From contig JAFVBR010000002.1 of the NCBI GenBank assembly GCA_017479885.1, positions 124,001 through 188,000 of the forward strand: 64,000 bases of DNA, given 5' to 3'. The position numbers were made by a program, and so were the translations under genes. The DNA is from Paludibacteraceae bacterium. GTDB taxonomy: Bacteria; Bacteroidota; Bacteroidia; Bacteroidales; Paludibacteraceae. The notes beneath the pieces were generated by a model, which ran no database searches, was not told where the DNA came from, and worked only from the letters and a program-made list of their open reading frames with translations. This document shows, piece by piece, positions 42,031 to 51,438 of this stretch; within the stretch, counting starts at the first letter, position 1, and the number at the start of each line of letters is the position of its first letter.

Positions 42031-43452
42031 ATGAGTAAAAAGAAGAATTTGCCACTGATAGAAAATGTGGAGATAACAGGTGTTGCTGCCGAAGGCAAGG
42101 CATTGACCAGAGTGAACGACTGCGTGGTGTTTGTGCCATACTGCGTTCCTGGCGACATAGTGAATCTGCAGATTACGAAAAAGAAACACAACTTCATGGA
42201 GGGTCGTGTGGAAAGTTTTGTCAAATATTCCGACAAGCGCACCGAGCCTGTATGCAGGCATTTTGGCAACTGCGGAGGTTGCAAATGGCAGATTCTGCCC
42301 TACGAAGAACAACTGCGATACAAACACCAGCAGATAACCGACAACCTTGTAAGAATCGGCAAAGTGGAACTGCCTGAGATATCCCCGATTCTTGGTTCGA
42401 AAAAGATTTACAACTACCGAAACAAACTTGAATTCACTTTCTCCGACCAACGATGGGTAAGTTGGGAAGATATTCACGCAGCAGGGGGGATAGACAATGT
42501 AGAGCGCGGGCACGGACTCGGTTTTCATATCACCAATTGCTTCGACAAGGTACTTGACATCACAGAATGTCATCTCATGCCAGACATCAACAACCGCATA
42601 CGCAACTTCGTGCGCGAATATGCTATAGGTCACGAACTCAGTTTCTTCAATCTAAAGCAGCAGACAGGATTTCTGAGGACAATGATTATAAGGAGCAATG
42701 AGCAAGGCGAGATTATGCTCATCATGGTGTTTGCCGAGGAAAATAGAGATGAACGCGAGGCTCTTCTTGAAGCCGTTCATCGCGAGTTTCGTGAGATAAG
42801 TTCACTGCTCTACGTCATCAACGGTAAGGCCAATGATACCATAAACGATCTTGACGTGCACGTATTCTATGGTAAAGACCATATAATGGAGCAAATGGAA
42901 GATTTGCAGTTCAAAGTAGGTCCGAAATCGTTTTACCAAACCAACACCGCGCAAGCCTACGAGTTGTACAAAGTGGCACGTGAGGCAGCTTGTTTGACAG
43001 GCAACGAACTTGTGTTCGACCTGTACACCGGCACAGGCACAATCGCCAATTTCGTGGCAAGACATGCAAAGCAGGTGATAGGTATAGAGTATGTACCTGA
43101 AGCGATAGAAGATGCAAAAGTAAATTCTCAAATCAATCATATCAACAACACTCTGTTTTATTCAGGCGACATGAAGGATATTCTCAACCGGAATTTCATT
43201 GTGGAACACGGCAGACCTGATGTGATTATCACCGACCCCCCACGTGCCGGCATGCATGAAGACGTAATAAACACAATACTGTTTGCACAGCCAAAGAGGA
43301 TTGTGTATGTAAGTTGCAACCCTGCCACTCAGGCACGCGACCTCAGTCTGCTCGACCAAGCATACAAAATAACGCAAGTGCAACCTGTTGACATGTTTCC
43401 ACACACCCAGCATGTTGAGAACGTTGTGACTCTGGAGATAAGAAAGGTATAG
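42031..43452 (+). CDS. rlmD: 23S rRNA (uracil(1939)-C(5))-methyltransferase
   Basis: 473 residues from the ATG at 42031. The frame is open further upstream but has no family sequence there. A TRAM domain (IENVEITGVAAEGKALTRVN) is followed by the Fe-S cluster cysteines CRHFGNCGGCKW. The SAM-binding Rossmann core has LVFDLYTGTGTIANFVA. The catalytic segment is IITDPPRAGMHEDVI, and the nucleophilic Cys lies in RIVYVSCNPATQARDL. It methylates 23S rRNA. The homologue RumB/TrmA family is similar, but the TRAM domain and the Fe-S site favour RlmD/RumA. Confidence 0.93.
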   Translation: MSKKKNLPLIENVEITGVAAEGKALTRVNDCVVFVPYCVPGDIVNLQITKKKHNFMEGRVESFVKYSDKRTEPVCRHFGNCGGCKWQILPYEEQLRYKHQQITDNLVRIGKVELPEISPILGSKKIYNYRNKLEFTFSDQRWVSWEDIHAAGGIDNVERGHGLGFHITNCFDKVLDITECHLMPDINNRIRNFVREYAIGHELSFFNLKQQTGFLRTMIIRSNEQGEIMLIMVFAEENRDEREALLEAVHREFREISSLLYVINGKANDTINDLDVHVFYGKDHIMEQMEDLQFKVGPKSFYQTNTAQAYELYKVAREAACLTGNELVFDLYTGTGTIANFVARHAKQVIGIEYVPEAIEDAKVNSQINHINNTLFYSGDMKDILNRNFIVEHGRPDVIITDPPRAGMHEDVINTILFAQPKRIVYVSCNPATQARDLSLLDQAYKITQVQPVDMFPHTQHVENVVTLEIRKV

Positions 43453-43463
43453 CGTTTAATATT

Positions 43464-44960
43464 ATGAGGAGAATAATTATTGTCATAATATTAATGAGTG
43501 TCTGTTATGCAGTGCGGGCAAATACTTGGTTCGTTGGTTTTCGCGACAAGAACGGCACAACGGGAAAGATAGACAATCCATCGGAGTATCTGTCGGAACG
43601 TGCTCTTGAACGCAGACAAGCCCAAGGCATATCAATCGACTCGACCGATCTGCCTGTAAGCCGGATATACACGGACTCTTTGAAAGCACTGGGCGTCAGG
43701 ATACTATATACCATCAAATGGCTTAACGGTGCAGTGATTACAGCCGACACAAGTTTCAATGCCGATGTGATACTGAAACTCGAGTTTGTGAATATGGTGC
43801 AACTGACCAAACGCGACAACATACCTATTTCGGCAGCAGCAAGAAGAAAATTACATGAAGAGAATTCTTCCGTTAGTCTTATGCCTGCAACGGAAGCAAT
43901 AAGAGAATACGAGAATATGCTTCATCTGGACTCGCTCCACAAACTTGGATTCCATGGCCAGGGCAAGATGATTTCCATTCTGGACAATGGTTTTGCACTT
44001 GCAGACAAACTGCCTTGGTTTGTTCACTCCAGAAAGAATGTTGCCGCTACATTCGACATTGTGAAACCCGATGGTAACGTATATGACTCCGGGACTCACG
44101 GAGCAATGGTATTCTCGGTGATATCGGGCGTTAAAGAAGACACTATCATCGGCACCGCGTCAGAAGCATCATATTGCCTTTTCCATACCGAGGACGATAC
44201 ATCGGAATCACTACTGGAGCCTGACAATATGGTCAGGGCTTTCGAGATTGCTGATTCTATAGGAACAGACATCATAACATCATCGCTCGGTTACAACCTG
44301 TTCGATGACTCTCTCAGCAACTTCACATATCAGGATATGGACGGTAAGACCGCACGCTGTTCAAGAGCTGCCACTATTGCCGCCGATAAAGGCATATTAG
44401 TATGCATAGCAGCGGGCAACGAGGCTAACAAGCCATGGCATTACATCTGTGCACCCGCTGATGCAGAAGAAATATTGACAGTAGGCGGAGTGGATCTGAA
44501 CCTGCAGCACAGCACATTCTCTTCGGCAGGTCCAAGTGTTGACGGGCGAATCAAGCCTGATGTGTGCGCATTAGGCACAGGAGTGCCAATATATTACGAC
44601 GGGTTCAAACGGTCAAATGGCACATCTTTCGCCACACCTATCATTGCAGGTGCCGCGGCTTCACTTTGGTCTGCACTGCCGGAACTGACAGTCAAACAAT
44701 TAAGAGAAAGAATCATACACTACAGCGACCGCTATAAGAATCCTGACAACGAATATGGCTACGGCATTCCCAACCTGATAGCGGCCTACTATGACACGCC
44801 GACCGGCATTACATATACAACTACAGACGAAAACAAATCAATTGCCATATACAACATAAACGGAAACTATTTAGGCGGCGATACAAACGTATTGCCTAAA
44901 GGAATATACATAGTTCGCCAGAACGGAGAGGTGAGAAAGATAGTGAAGATTGAGAAATAA
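43464..44960 (+). CDS. Subtilisin-like (S8) serine protease with C-terminal secretion tail
   Basis: 498 residues. The signal peptide is MRRIIIVIILMSVCYAVRAN. A propeptide-like region is followed by the S8 domain with the complete triad: Asp174 in MISILDNGFAL, His212 in YDSGTHGAMVFS and Ser388 in SNGTSFATPIIAGAAA. The oxyanion Asn is in CIAAGNEANKPW. The last about 55 residues (IAIYNINGNYLGG, VLPKGIYIVRQNGEVRKIVK) are a type A tail of the kind removed during type IX secretion, so the enzyme is probably exported to the surface or medium. It follows rlmD by 11 bp. Its stop codon touches the terminator of the convergent RNA gene. Confidence 0.93.
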   Translation: MRRIIIVIILMSVCYAVRANTWFVGFRDKNGTTGKIDNPSEYLSERALERRQAQGISIDSTDLPVSRIYTDSLKALGVRILYTIKWLNGAVITADTSFNADVILKLEFVNMVQLTKRDNIPISAAARRKLHEENSSVSLMPATEAIREYENMLHLDSLHKLGFHGQGKMISILDNGFALADKLPWFVHSRKNVAATFDIVKPDGNVYDSGTHGAMVFSVISGVKEDTIIGTASEASYCLFHTEDDTSESLLEPDNMVRAFEIADSIGTDIITSSLGYNLFDDSLSNFTYQDMDGKTARCSRAATIAADKGILVCIAAGNEANKPWHYICAPADAEEILTVGGVDLNLQHSTFSSAGPSVDGRIKPDVCALGTGVPIYYDGFKRSNGTSFATPIIAGAAASLWSALPELTVKQLRERIIHYSDRYKNPDNEYGYGIPNLIAAYYDTPTGITYTTTDENKSIAIYNINGNYLGGDTNVLPKGIYIVRQNGEVRKIVKIEK

Positions 44961-45062
44961 AAAAGGGCAAGCTTACTACATCGCACCGCTACAACCTCCT
45001 ACCCTTGCTTCGGTCAAGACCTGGGGGAATTCAGAGGGAGCTGGTCGTGTAGGACTTACCCG
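44961..45062 (-). ncRNA. ffs: Probable small signal recognition particle RNA (4.5S type)
   Basis: A transcript of about 100 nt is bounded by a strong promoter (45067-45098) and a run of six T after the last stem. The 5' end GGGTAAG pairs with CTTGCCC at the 3' end, and CTACA with TGTAG. An inner stem is formed by CTCC and GGAG. The apical part contains CCAGGTC and AAGCAAGGGTAGG, which resemble the CCAGG and AGCAAGGGTA segments of bacterial SRP domain IV. The usual GGAA tetraloop is not seen; GGT-CTTG-ACC can form the tip. It would bind Ffh in cotranslational targeting. The small type fits the phylum. Identification is by structure and motif, not by a covariance search. Confidence 0.65.
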
Positions 45063-45066
45063 ACTG

Positions 45067-45098
45067 CAAAAGTACTGCTATTTTTTGACATACACAAA
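45067..45098 (-). promoter_or_regulatory. Promoter of the SRP-like RNA
   Basis: On the minus strand TACTTTTG (45067-45074), a 20 bp spacer and TTTG (45095-45098). The RNA begins about 5 nt downstream of the -7 box. Confidence 0.75.
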
Positions 45099-45168
45099 TT
45101 TTTTTGAAAAATCATTCCTCACACTCTGTTGACTATCGCTTTATCTGCTTATAAACATAAGACACACC

Positions 45169-46584
45169 GTGCTATCAGATTTTCTTGTAAACAGAATAGA
45201 ATCAGAGTTGTCATTCACACCTAATGAAGGACAAACTGAATTGCTCAGGAAACTTGCTGCTTTCCTCATCAAACAAGAGGACAACAAGTTGTTTCTGCTA
45301 CGAGGATATGCAGGTACAGGAAAAACATCAGTGATTGCAGCATTGGTGAGGGCATTGCACAAACTACGTCAGAAAACCGTGCTCCTTGCCCCAACCGGCA
45401 GAGCTGCAAAAGTGATAGCCGCCTATTCCGGTTTTCCGGCATATACGGTTCACAAGCAGATATATCGTCAGAAAAGCATGGGAGAAGACAGTTTTTCTCT
45501 CTCATACAACTCAGCCCAAGATACCGTTTTCATAGTGGATGAGGCCTCAATGCTCTCCAACACTCGCGGTGAGAACTCAGCTTTCGGATCAGGCTGCCTG
45601 CTTGACGACCTGCTTCAATACGTGTTCTCAGGGCGCAATTGTTCGCTTATATTAATCGGTGACGATGCTCAGTTGCCTCCTGTAGGACAGACGGACAGCC
45701 CGGCTTTGAACGAAGAGTGGCTCAGAGGATACGGAATAGACTTGACTTGTCATACGCTCACACAAGTGGCAAGACAGGCTCTCGAGAGCGGAATACTGAG
45801 CAATGCAACTATGCTGCGCCAACGGCTTCAGGAAGGCAAAGTGGATTCGCTGCCGGTTTTCCAGACCGACCAATATAACGATATCCGACACCTCAGCGGC
45901 TCAGACATGACTGAAGAGATAGAACGCGCATACAGGGAAGCAGGAATAGAAGAAACTATGATTGTAACCCGCACCAACAGACGCATGAATCTTTATAACC
46001 AAGGTATCAGAGCACGAATATTGTGGAAGGAAGAAGAAGTTACAGGAGGCGACAGACTGATGGTAACTAAAAACAACTATTACTGGACAAAACAATACGA
46101 AGGAATAGATTTCCTTGCCAATGGAGACATCTTCGAAGCTGTCAGAATAAGGAATATCAGAGAAATATACGATTTCCGATTTGCGGATGCATCGCTCAAA
46201 GCAGTGGATTACGACTGGGAGATAGATGCCGTCATCTGGCTCGACACATTGTTTACAAACTCACCGGACGAAGCATACCGGATGCAAAGAGAACTATTCA
46301 GCAGGATTGCAGAGGACTACCCAGAAATCCGTACAAAAAAAGAACTCGTGAAAACCATAATGGACAATCCTTATTACAACGCATTACAAGTTAAACATGC
46401 ATACGCTGTCACATGCCACAAAGCCCAAGGCGGACAATGGAAGCGAGTATTCATTGACCAAGGAACCATTACTGAGGAACTACTCGGAACAGATTATTAC
46501 AGATGGCTTTATACAGCCCTTACACGCGCTACCGAGCAAGTGTACCTTATCAATTTTCCTAAGAAACAACATACAAACAAATAA
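45169..46584 (+). CDS. RecD-like superfamily 1 helicase
   Basis: 471 residues from a GTG at 45169. Helicase motif I is FLLRGYAGTGKTSVIAALVR (about 42-61), followed by VLLAPTGRAAKVIAAYSGF (Ia), DTVFIVDEASML (II), LILIGDDAQLPPVGQTDSP (III), the Arg-containing MIVTRTNRRMN (IV), VTCHKAQGGQWKRV (V) and RWLYTALTRATEQVYLI (VI). The layout is that of RecD/RecD2 and Dda-like 5'-3' DNA helicases. There is no RecBC partner nearby and no N-terminal RecD2 extension, so it is a short stand-alone form. A role in DNA repair or replication fork handling is inferred. Confidence 0.88.
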   Translation: MLSDFLVNRIESELSFTPNEGQTELLRKLAAFLIKQEDNKLFLLRGYAGTGKTSVIAALVRALHKLRQKTVLLAPTGRAAKVIAAYSGFPAYTVHKQIYRQKSMGEDSFSLSYNSAQDTVFIVDEASMLSNTRGENSAFGSGCLLDDLLQYVFSGRNCSLILIGDDAQLPPVGQTDSPALNEEWLRGYGIDLTCHTLTQVARQALESGILSNATMLRQRLQEGKVDSLPVFQTDQYNDIRHLSGSDMTEEIERAYREAGIEETMIVTRTNRRMNLYNQGIRARILWKEEEVTGGDRLMVTKNNYYWTKQYEGIDFLANGDIFEAVRIRNIREIYDFRFADASLKAVDYDWEIDAVIWLDTLFTNSPDEAYRMQRELFSRIAEDYPEIRTKKELVKTIMDNPYYNALQVKHAYAVTCHKAQGGQWKRVFIDQGTITEELLGTDYYRWLYTALTRATEQVYLINFPKKQHTNK

Positions 46585-46766
46585 AGTAATTATCTTCTTG
46601 CAAAAAGAATAATACGGATTTTTAACAGAAAAAAATAAAATAATTCTTTTAACTTTGTATATTTATTATTACCTTTGTAGCCTGAAACAAACCAATGCTG
46701 ACTATTCAGCATCTAAGTAAATATATAAGTTACAGATAATCATCAACCTAAAAAAATAAAACATTT

Positions 46767-48581
46767 ATGAAAAAAACAAAACTAAGCAACATTGTAGTCT
46801 TGTCTATGGCATTAGGTACAATGTTTGTTTCGGGCTGCAAGTCAGATGTTGATTTCAGCAATATAGACAAAAAGGCTGAGATTGATATGGCATTAGCATT
46901 GCCCGTGGGTTCAATGTCTGCCAAAATCAACGACTTCATAGGCAGCGAGCAAGTTCGTGAGCACCTTGAAGTAAATGACGAAGGAGTGCTACAATTCAAC
47001 TTTGACTACGATATTTCGCGTCCTTACACAACTATTGATGTGAAAGACTACATGGCTAAGGCCGACCAGTCAATAACAATAAAAAGCCAAACAGGCGCAA
47101 CAATTACCGGCGCCACAACTCTTGTTTTACCAATCGTGCTCACTTTAGACGATTGCAACACCCCTGAAAAGATTGCAGAATTCGGGCGTATAGACAGCAT
47201 GCTTGTATCCGATATCAAGTTCATAACCACATTGTCACTTGAATCATGGAGTCTGAATAAGGATTATGTCTCCAACGTACGCTTGGTATTGAAGGACGGC
47301 TTCAACCGCTCGGGCGGAGCCATGTATGAACTTGATTTCGAAGACTTCGGCAAGCCGATAGAAATAGAGATTCACGATTTCTATGCAAGTCTTGTTAAAG
47401 ACAAGAGCCTTGTTCCTACAACAAAAGACGCAGCAGACCAGAATGTGGGTAACGAATTACATTGCGAGATTCAGATGATACTGAGCAGCAGCACAAGCGC
47501 CATAGTGGGTGATGATTCAAAGATTAATGTCAATATGCACACAGAGGATATGAAGTATGAAGCAATATGGGGTTACTTCATTCCTGGCAACAAGATGCGT
47601 GAACAAGGTACAGAAGATATCGCCTCCGACCTTGACAACTGGTCAAAGTTGAAGAAATGTACTTTGATGCTTGCAAAACCACGAATTGATATTTGGGCAA
47701 CGACCCAGATAGTAGCCCCACTGGTAATCAAAATAAACGAGATTTCCGTAACATCATCCGAATCCGTACTTACAGAGAAAGCACACTTTGCGGAAGGAGA
47801 TCACACCACGTGGCACTATATCACACCTAACATTTACCACTCTCAGTTCCAAACACGCCCCGGCATAACCTACAGTGCACCGTATTATATGACAGAAGAT
47901 CCCACACAAGGTGATCTTGCACGTCTCTTCCGTATCCGTCCGGACCTATTGAATTATGATTTCGACATAGAAGTTGATCCTGACAACCGTCATCTGCAAC
48001 ACCGCATCACTCCGAATTCTAATATTGACCTATCCACCAAGATGCATATTCCTCTTTGTTTCAACAAGGGCATGGAGCTCAACTACTGCGACACGGCAAA
48101 CGATGTAGAGATAAATCTGAATCTTGATTCTATTGTTAAAGATGTGCAAATTATGGATTCTCTCAAGGCTACCGACATAAAACTCCGTCTGCTTGCCGAA
48201 AGCACTATTCCACTTGATGTCAAGGCAGGTTTCAGTTTTCTCGATGAGTTTGACCAACCTATTGACTTCAGCAATCTCATCGACAACGATACCATATATA
48301 TAAAGGCACCCACAGAATTGATTCAGGGTGTAGTCAACCCTGACAAACCCGGTAAAACAGAGATTATCATAAACATATCAAAAGAAGAGTTTGACAAACT
48401 TCGCTTAATCAAGAAAATCAAATATGATGCATACCTGATGACCAACAACCAAACTTTCGATGACAATCCGGGGACGAGATACGTATCGCTTCTGCCTTCT
48501 TCCGGTTTGAAGATAAACATAGGCGCTTCAGCAAATCTGGAAGCACTGCTCAATCTCGATTTCAATAGTGAAAAGAAATAA
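46767..48581 (+). CDS. Large lipoprotein paired with the OmpA gene, function unknown
   Basis: 604 residues. The lipobox is in MALGTMFVSGCKSDVDF (Cys at about 24). The body is beta-rich with several domains: an N-terminal part with VGSMSAKINDFIGSEQV, a middle part with LTLDDCNTPEKIAEFGRIDS, and a C-terminal part with YIKAPTELIQGVVNPDKPGK. It is not a SusD and shows no TPR-like helices or enzyme motif. It precedes the DUF5723-OmpA gene by 17 bp, so the two probably act together at the outer membrane. A TACCTTTG box at 46670-46677 could be its -7 element, but no TTG lies at the right distance. 183 bp upstream hold no gene. Confidence 0.7.
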   Translation: MKKTKLSNIVVLSMALGTMFVSGCKSDVDFSNIDKKAEIDMALALPVGSMSAKINDFIGSEQVREHLEVNDEGVLQFNFDYDISRPYTTIDVKDYMAKADQSITIKSQTGATITGATTLVLPIVLTLDDCNTPEKIAEFGRIDSMLVSDIKFITTLSLESWSLNKDYVSNVRLVLKDGFNRSGGAMYELDFEDFGKPIEIEIHDFYASLVKDKSLVPTTKDAADQNVGNELHCEIQMILSSSTSAIVGDDSKINVNMHTEDMKYEAIWGYFIPGNKMREQGTEDIASDLDNWSKLKKCTLMLAKPRIDIWATTQIVAPLVIKINEISVTSSESVLTEKAHFAEGDHTTWHYITPNIYHSQFQTRPGITYSAPYYMTEDPTQGDLARLFRIRPDLLNYDFDIEVDPDNRHLQHRITPNSNIDLSTKMHIPLCFNKGMELNYCDTANDVEINLNLDSIVKDVQIMDSLKATDIKLRLLAESTIPLDVKAGFSFLDEFDQPIDFSNLIDNDTIYIKAPTELIQGVVNPDKPGKTEIIINISKEEFDKLRLIKKIKYDAYLMTNNQTFDDNPGTRYVSLLPSSGLKINIGASANLEALLNLDFNSEKK

Positions 48582-48598
48582 TTTAGCAACAGGAGGAC

Positions 48599-51403
48599 AT
48601 GAATATGAATAACTTAATCCGTAAATCAATTCTCGCTGTTGTTTTGACAGCAATCACATTGGCAGCCACTGCCCAGCAGCAAGTTAACACATTGTATTTT
48701 CTGGAGAACGCGCCAGTAAGACAATATATCAACCCCGCCTTTACGCCTATAAGCTCGTTCTACCTCAGTCTGCCAGTCATCGGTTACACAAGCCTCTGGG
48801 CTGGTAATGCCGGCTACAAATCCATTACTCCGAGCGATGTCGTTTTCAACAATGCTGCCGGTCAAGCCATCACTGTCCTGCATCCTGATGCTGATCGTCA
48901 GAAATTTCTCAACAACCTCCGTAAGACGACTCTTATTGACATGGATTTGCAGACTAATATATTCAGTTTCGGTTTCAGATTCAAGGACTATAACTATCTG
49001 CATATAAGCGTCAACGAGCGCATTGATGGTGGAGTTGCACTGCCTAAAGACCTGTTTACTTTCCTTCTTGGAGGTGGTATGAAAGATTTATCAGGTGGTG
49101 ACAACCGGCTTAATCTTACTTCACTTGGAGCAGGTGCGTCAGCCTATACTGAGATTGGACTGGGTTATACACGAGAGATTAACGAGAAATGGAGTGTCGG
49201 CGGAAAACTCAAGTTTCTTGCAGGTACTGCATATATGGGTGTAGTAAACAATGAGTTTAGCATGAATCCCACAGCCGAACAATGGGATGTCTATGGCAAT
49301 GGTAACCTCTACATGTCAATGCCACTTATTCAAATGCCCGACCACATGCCGACCTACAATGAATTGCAGAATGTTGATTCTTTATTAGGATTCAGTGAGA
49401 CATACAACAATTTAGACCTGAAAAAAGATTGGAAGAAACTTATCAAGCCCGCCGGTATGGGTGGAGCAATTGATCTCGGTTTTACATACAAGCCGATAGA
49501 ACAACTTGCTATTACAGCGTCTGTCACTGACCTCGGATTTATATCATGGAAAGGTGCAAAATACAACTACAACATCAATGGTACTTTCGACGGTGTTGGT
49601 GAAATCAAATATAACGATTATGTTAATGCCGAAGGCGATTTCGATGCCGACATACTGAAAGATACACTCAGCAACCGCTTCAAAGATTTCTATCAGAACA
49701 TGGTGACCGGAACTCATGCAGGCGATCGCTTCGCACGCATGATTTCCGCCAAACTCAATGTCGGTTTCGATGCAAATTTCTGGGATAATCGTGTAGGAAT
49801 AGGCGTTTATTCTCGCACACGTTTCTTCAATAAGCAAGTTTATGAAGAAGTCACTCTTGGTGCCGCATTCCGACCTGTTCACTGGTTTAATATTGCCGCA
49901 TCCTATTCTTTCATCAACGGTAAATGGCACACAATAGGTGCTGCACTCGGTATCGTGACATACGAGGGACTCGGTTTGTTCCTTGCGGCTGATTACATTC
50001 CACTTAGTTACGCCAAAGCTGATGTCGGAGACAAAAGCCGCAACATTGTTCCATATCACAACAACGGACTGAACTTGGCATTCGGTTTGAACCTTGTTAT
50101 TGGTCATAAAAGCAGACGCGACAAAGACCATGATGGTGTTTACGACAAATATGACCTCTGTCCTGAGACTCCGAGAAAAGTTATTGTAGACAAAGACGGC
50201 TGCCCACTTGACACCGATGGTGATGGGGTGCCGGACTATTTGGACGAATGTCCAGATACTCCCGAAGCTGCCCGAGGATTGGTTGATGAGAAAGGCTGCC
50301 CGATTGATAGTGATGGTGACGGAGTGCCTGACTATCTTGACCAATGTCCCAATACACCTGTTGAGGCGTGGGAACTACTTGATGAGAAAGGCTGTCCACT
50401 TGACACTGACGGCGATGGAGTACCTGACTATCTTGATGAATGTCCAGAAACACCTGCCGCTGCCTGGGGACATGTAGATTCAATCGGCTGCCCGATTGAT
50501 ACAGACGGTGACGGAGTGCCTGACTATCTTGACGACTGCCCCGACACACCTAAAGCTGCGAAGGGATACGTTGACAAGCATGGTTGTCTGCTCGATTCGG
50601 ATCTGGACGGGATACCCGACTATCTTGACGAGTGTCCAGACACTCCTCGTCAGGCATACGGATTTGTAGACGAAAAGGGTTGTCTGCTTGACACCGACGG
50701 TGACGGAGTACCAGATTACAAAGACAGATGCAACGATACACCTGCCGGTACAGAGGTTGACGAGTGGGGCTGCAGTCCAGACTCAGATGGGGACGGTGTA
50801 CCTGATTTTAAAGACGAATGCCCGAACACACCGGCAGCAGCACGCGGCAGAGTTGACGAGAAAGGTTGTGAACTTGATACCGATGCAGACGGAGTACCAG
50901 ACTACAAAGACGAGTGCCCCACAATACCCGGCTCAAAGGATAATCACGGATGTCCGACAATAAAGAAGGAAATACGCAATCTTTTAAAGAAAGCAATGCA
51001 AGGTATTCAGTTCGAAACAGGTAAAGCCAATATCAAAAAGACTTCTCACCCGCTTCTCAACCAGATTGCTAACGTATTTATAGAAAATCCCACATATAAG
51101 GTTGAAGTTCAAGGTCACACCGACAATGTAGGCAAGTCCGAATATAACCAAGATCTTTCAGAGCGTCGTGCTCAGTCGGTACGCAAATATCTGGTTGGCG
51201 CCGGTGTTCCAGAAGATCAACTCACAGCTCACGGCTATGGTGACACTATGCCAATAGAGAGCAACAAGACTGCTGCCGGTCGTGCGAAGAACCGCCGTGT
51301 AGAATTCGTCATCTCCTTTGAAGAAGTAACTTATGAAGAGGTTAACGACCGTGTTCAACAACAAGACACGACAGCAACTACTCAGCAACAAGACCAACAA
51401 TAA
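48599..51403 (+). CDS. Outer membrane protein: DUF5723 barrel, nine thrombospondin type 3 repeats, OmpA peptidoglycan-binding domain
   Basis: 934 residues; the ATG at 48599 or 48605 may be used. The signal peptide (SILAVVLTAITLAATA) is followed by a DUF5723-type barrel at about 25-505 (NPAFTPISSFYLSLPVIGYT, VNERIDGGVALPKDLFTFLL). Nine TSP3 repeats of mostly 32 residues lie at about 508-787, each with DTDGDGVPDYLDECP-like calcium-binding loops and two Cys. The OmpA C-terminal domain at about 800-905 contains VEVQGHTDNVGKSEYNQDLS and SERRAQSVRKYL, with the Asp and Arg that hold diaminopimelate. It tethers the outer membrane to peptidoglycan across a stiff calcium-dependent spacer. Confidence 0.93.
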   Translation: MNMNNLIRKSILAVVLTAITLAATAQQQVNTLYFLENAPVRQYINPAFTPISSFYLSLPVIGYTSLWAGNAGYKSITPSDVVFNNAAGQAITVLHPDADRQKFLNNLRKTTLIDMDLQTNIFSFGFRFKDYNYLHISVNERIDGGVALPKDLFTFLLGGGMKDLSGGDNRLNLTSLGAGASAYTEIGLGYTREINEKWSVGGKLKFLAGTAYMGVVNNEFSMNPTAEQWDVYGNGNLYMSMPLIQMPDHMPTYNELQNVDSLLGFSETYNNLDLKKDWKKLIKPAGMGGAIDLGFTYKPIEQLAITASVTDLGFISWKGAKYNYNINGTFDGVGEIKYNDYVNAEGDFDADILKDTLSNRFKDFYQNMVTGTHAGDRFARMISAKLNVGFDANFWDNRVGIGVYSRTRFFNKQVYEEVTLGAAFRPVHWFNIAASYSFINGKWHTIGAALGIVTYEGLGLFLAADYIPLSYAKADVGDKSRNIVPYHNNGLNLAFGLNLVIGHKSRRDKDHDGVYDKYDLCPETPRKVIVDKDGCPLDTDGDGVPDYLDECPDTPEAARGLVDEKGCPIDSDGDGVPDYLDQCPNTPVEAWELLDEKGCPLDTDGDGVPDYLDECPETPAAAWGHVDSIGCPIDTDGDGVPDYLDDCPDTPKAAKGYVDKHGCLLDSDLDGIPDYLDECPDTPRQAYGFVDEKGCLLDTDGDGVPDYKDRCNDTPAGTEVDEWGCSPDSDGDGVPDFKDECPNTPAAARGRVDEKGCELDTDADGVPDYKDECPTIPGSKDNHGCPTIKKEIRNLLKKAMQGIQFETGKANIKKTSHPLLNQIANVFIENPTYKVEVQGHTDNVGKSEYNQDLSERRAQSVRKYLVGAGVPEDQLTAHGYGDTMPIESNKTAAGRAKNRRVEFVISFEEVTYEEVNDRVQQQDTTATTQQQDQQ
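50120..50960 (+). repeat. Coding tandem repeat (about 96 bp period) of the TSP3 region
   Basis: Nine units of about 96 bp encode the TSP3 repeats, with GACGGTGACGGAGT(A/G)CC recurring at nearly regular intervals. Units 7 and 9 are shorter at the protein level. The array is a candidate for copy-number change between strains. Confidence 0.9.
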
Positions 51404-51438
51404 CTTACAAAACATATTAACACACAAACATAACAATT

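Noticed and set aside
50120..50960. Regular repeats that could suggest CRISPR or a mobile repeat
   Set aside because: They encode TSP3 repeats in frame within one gene.
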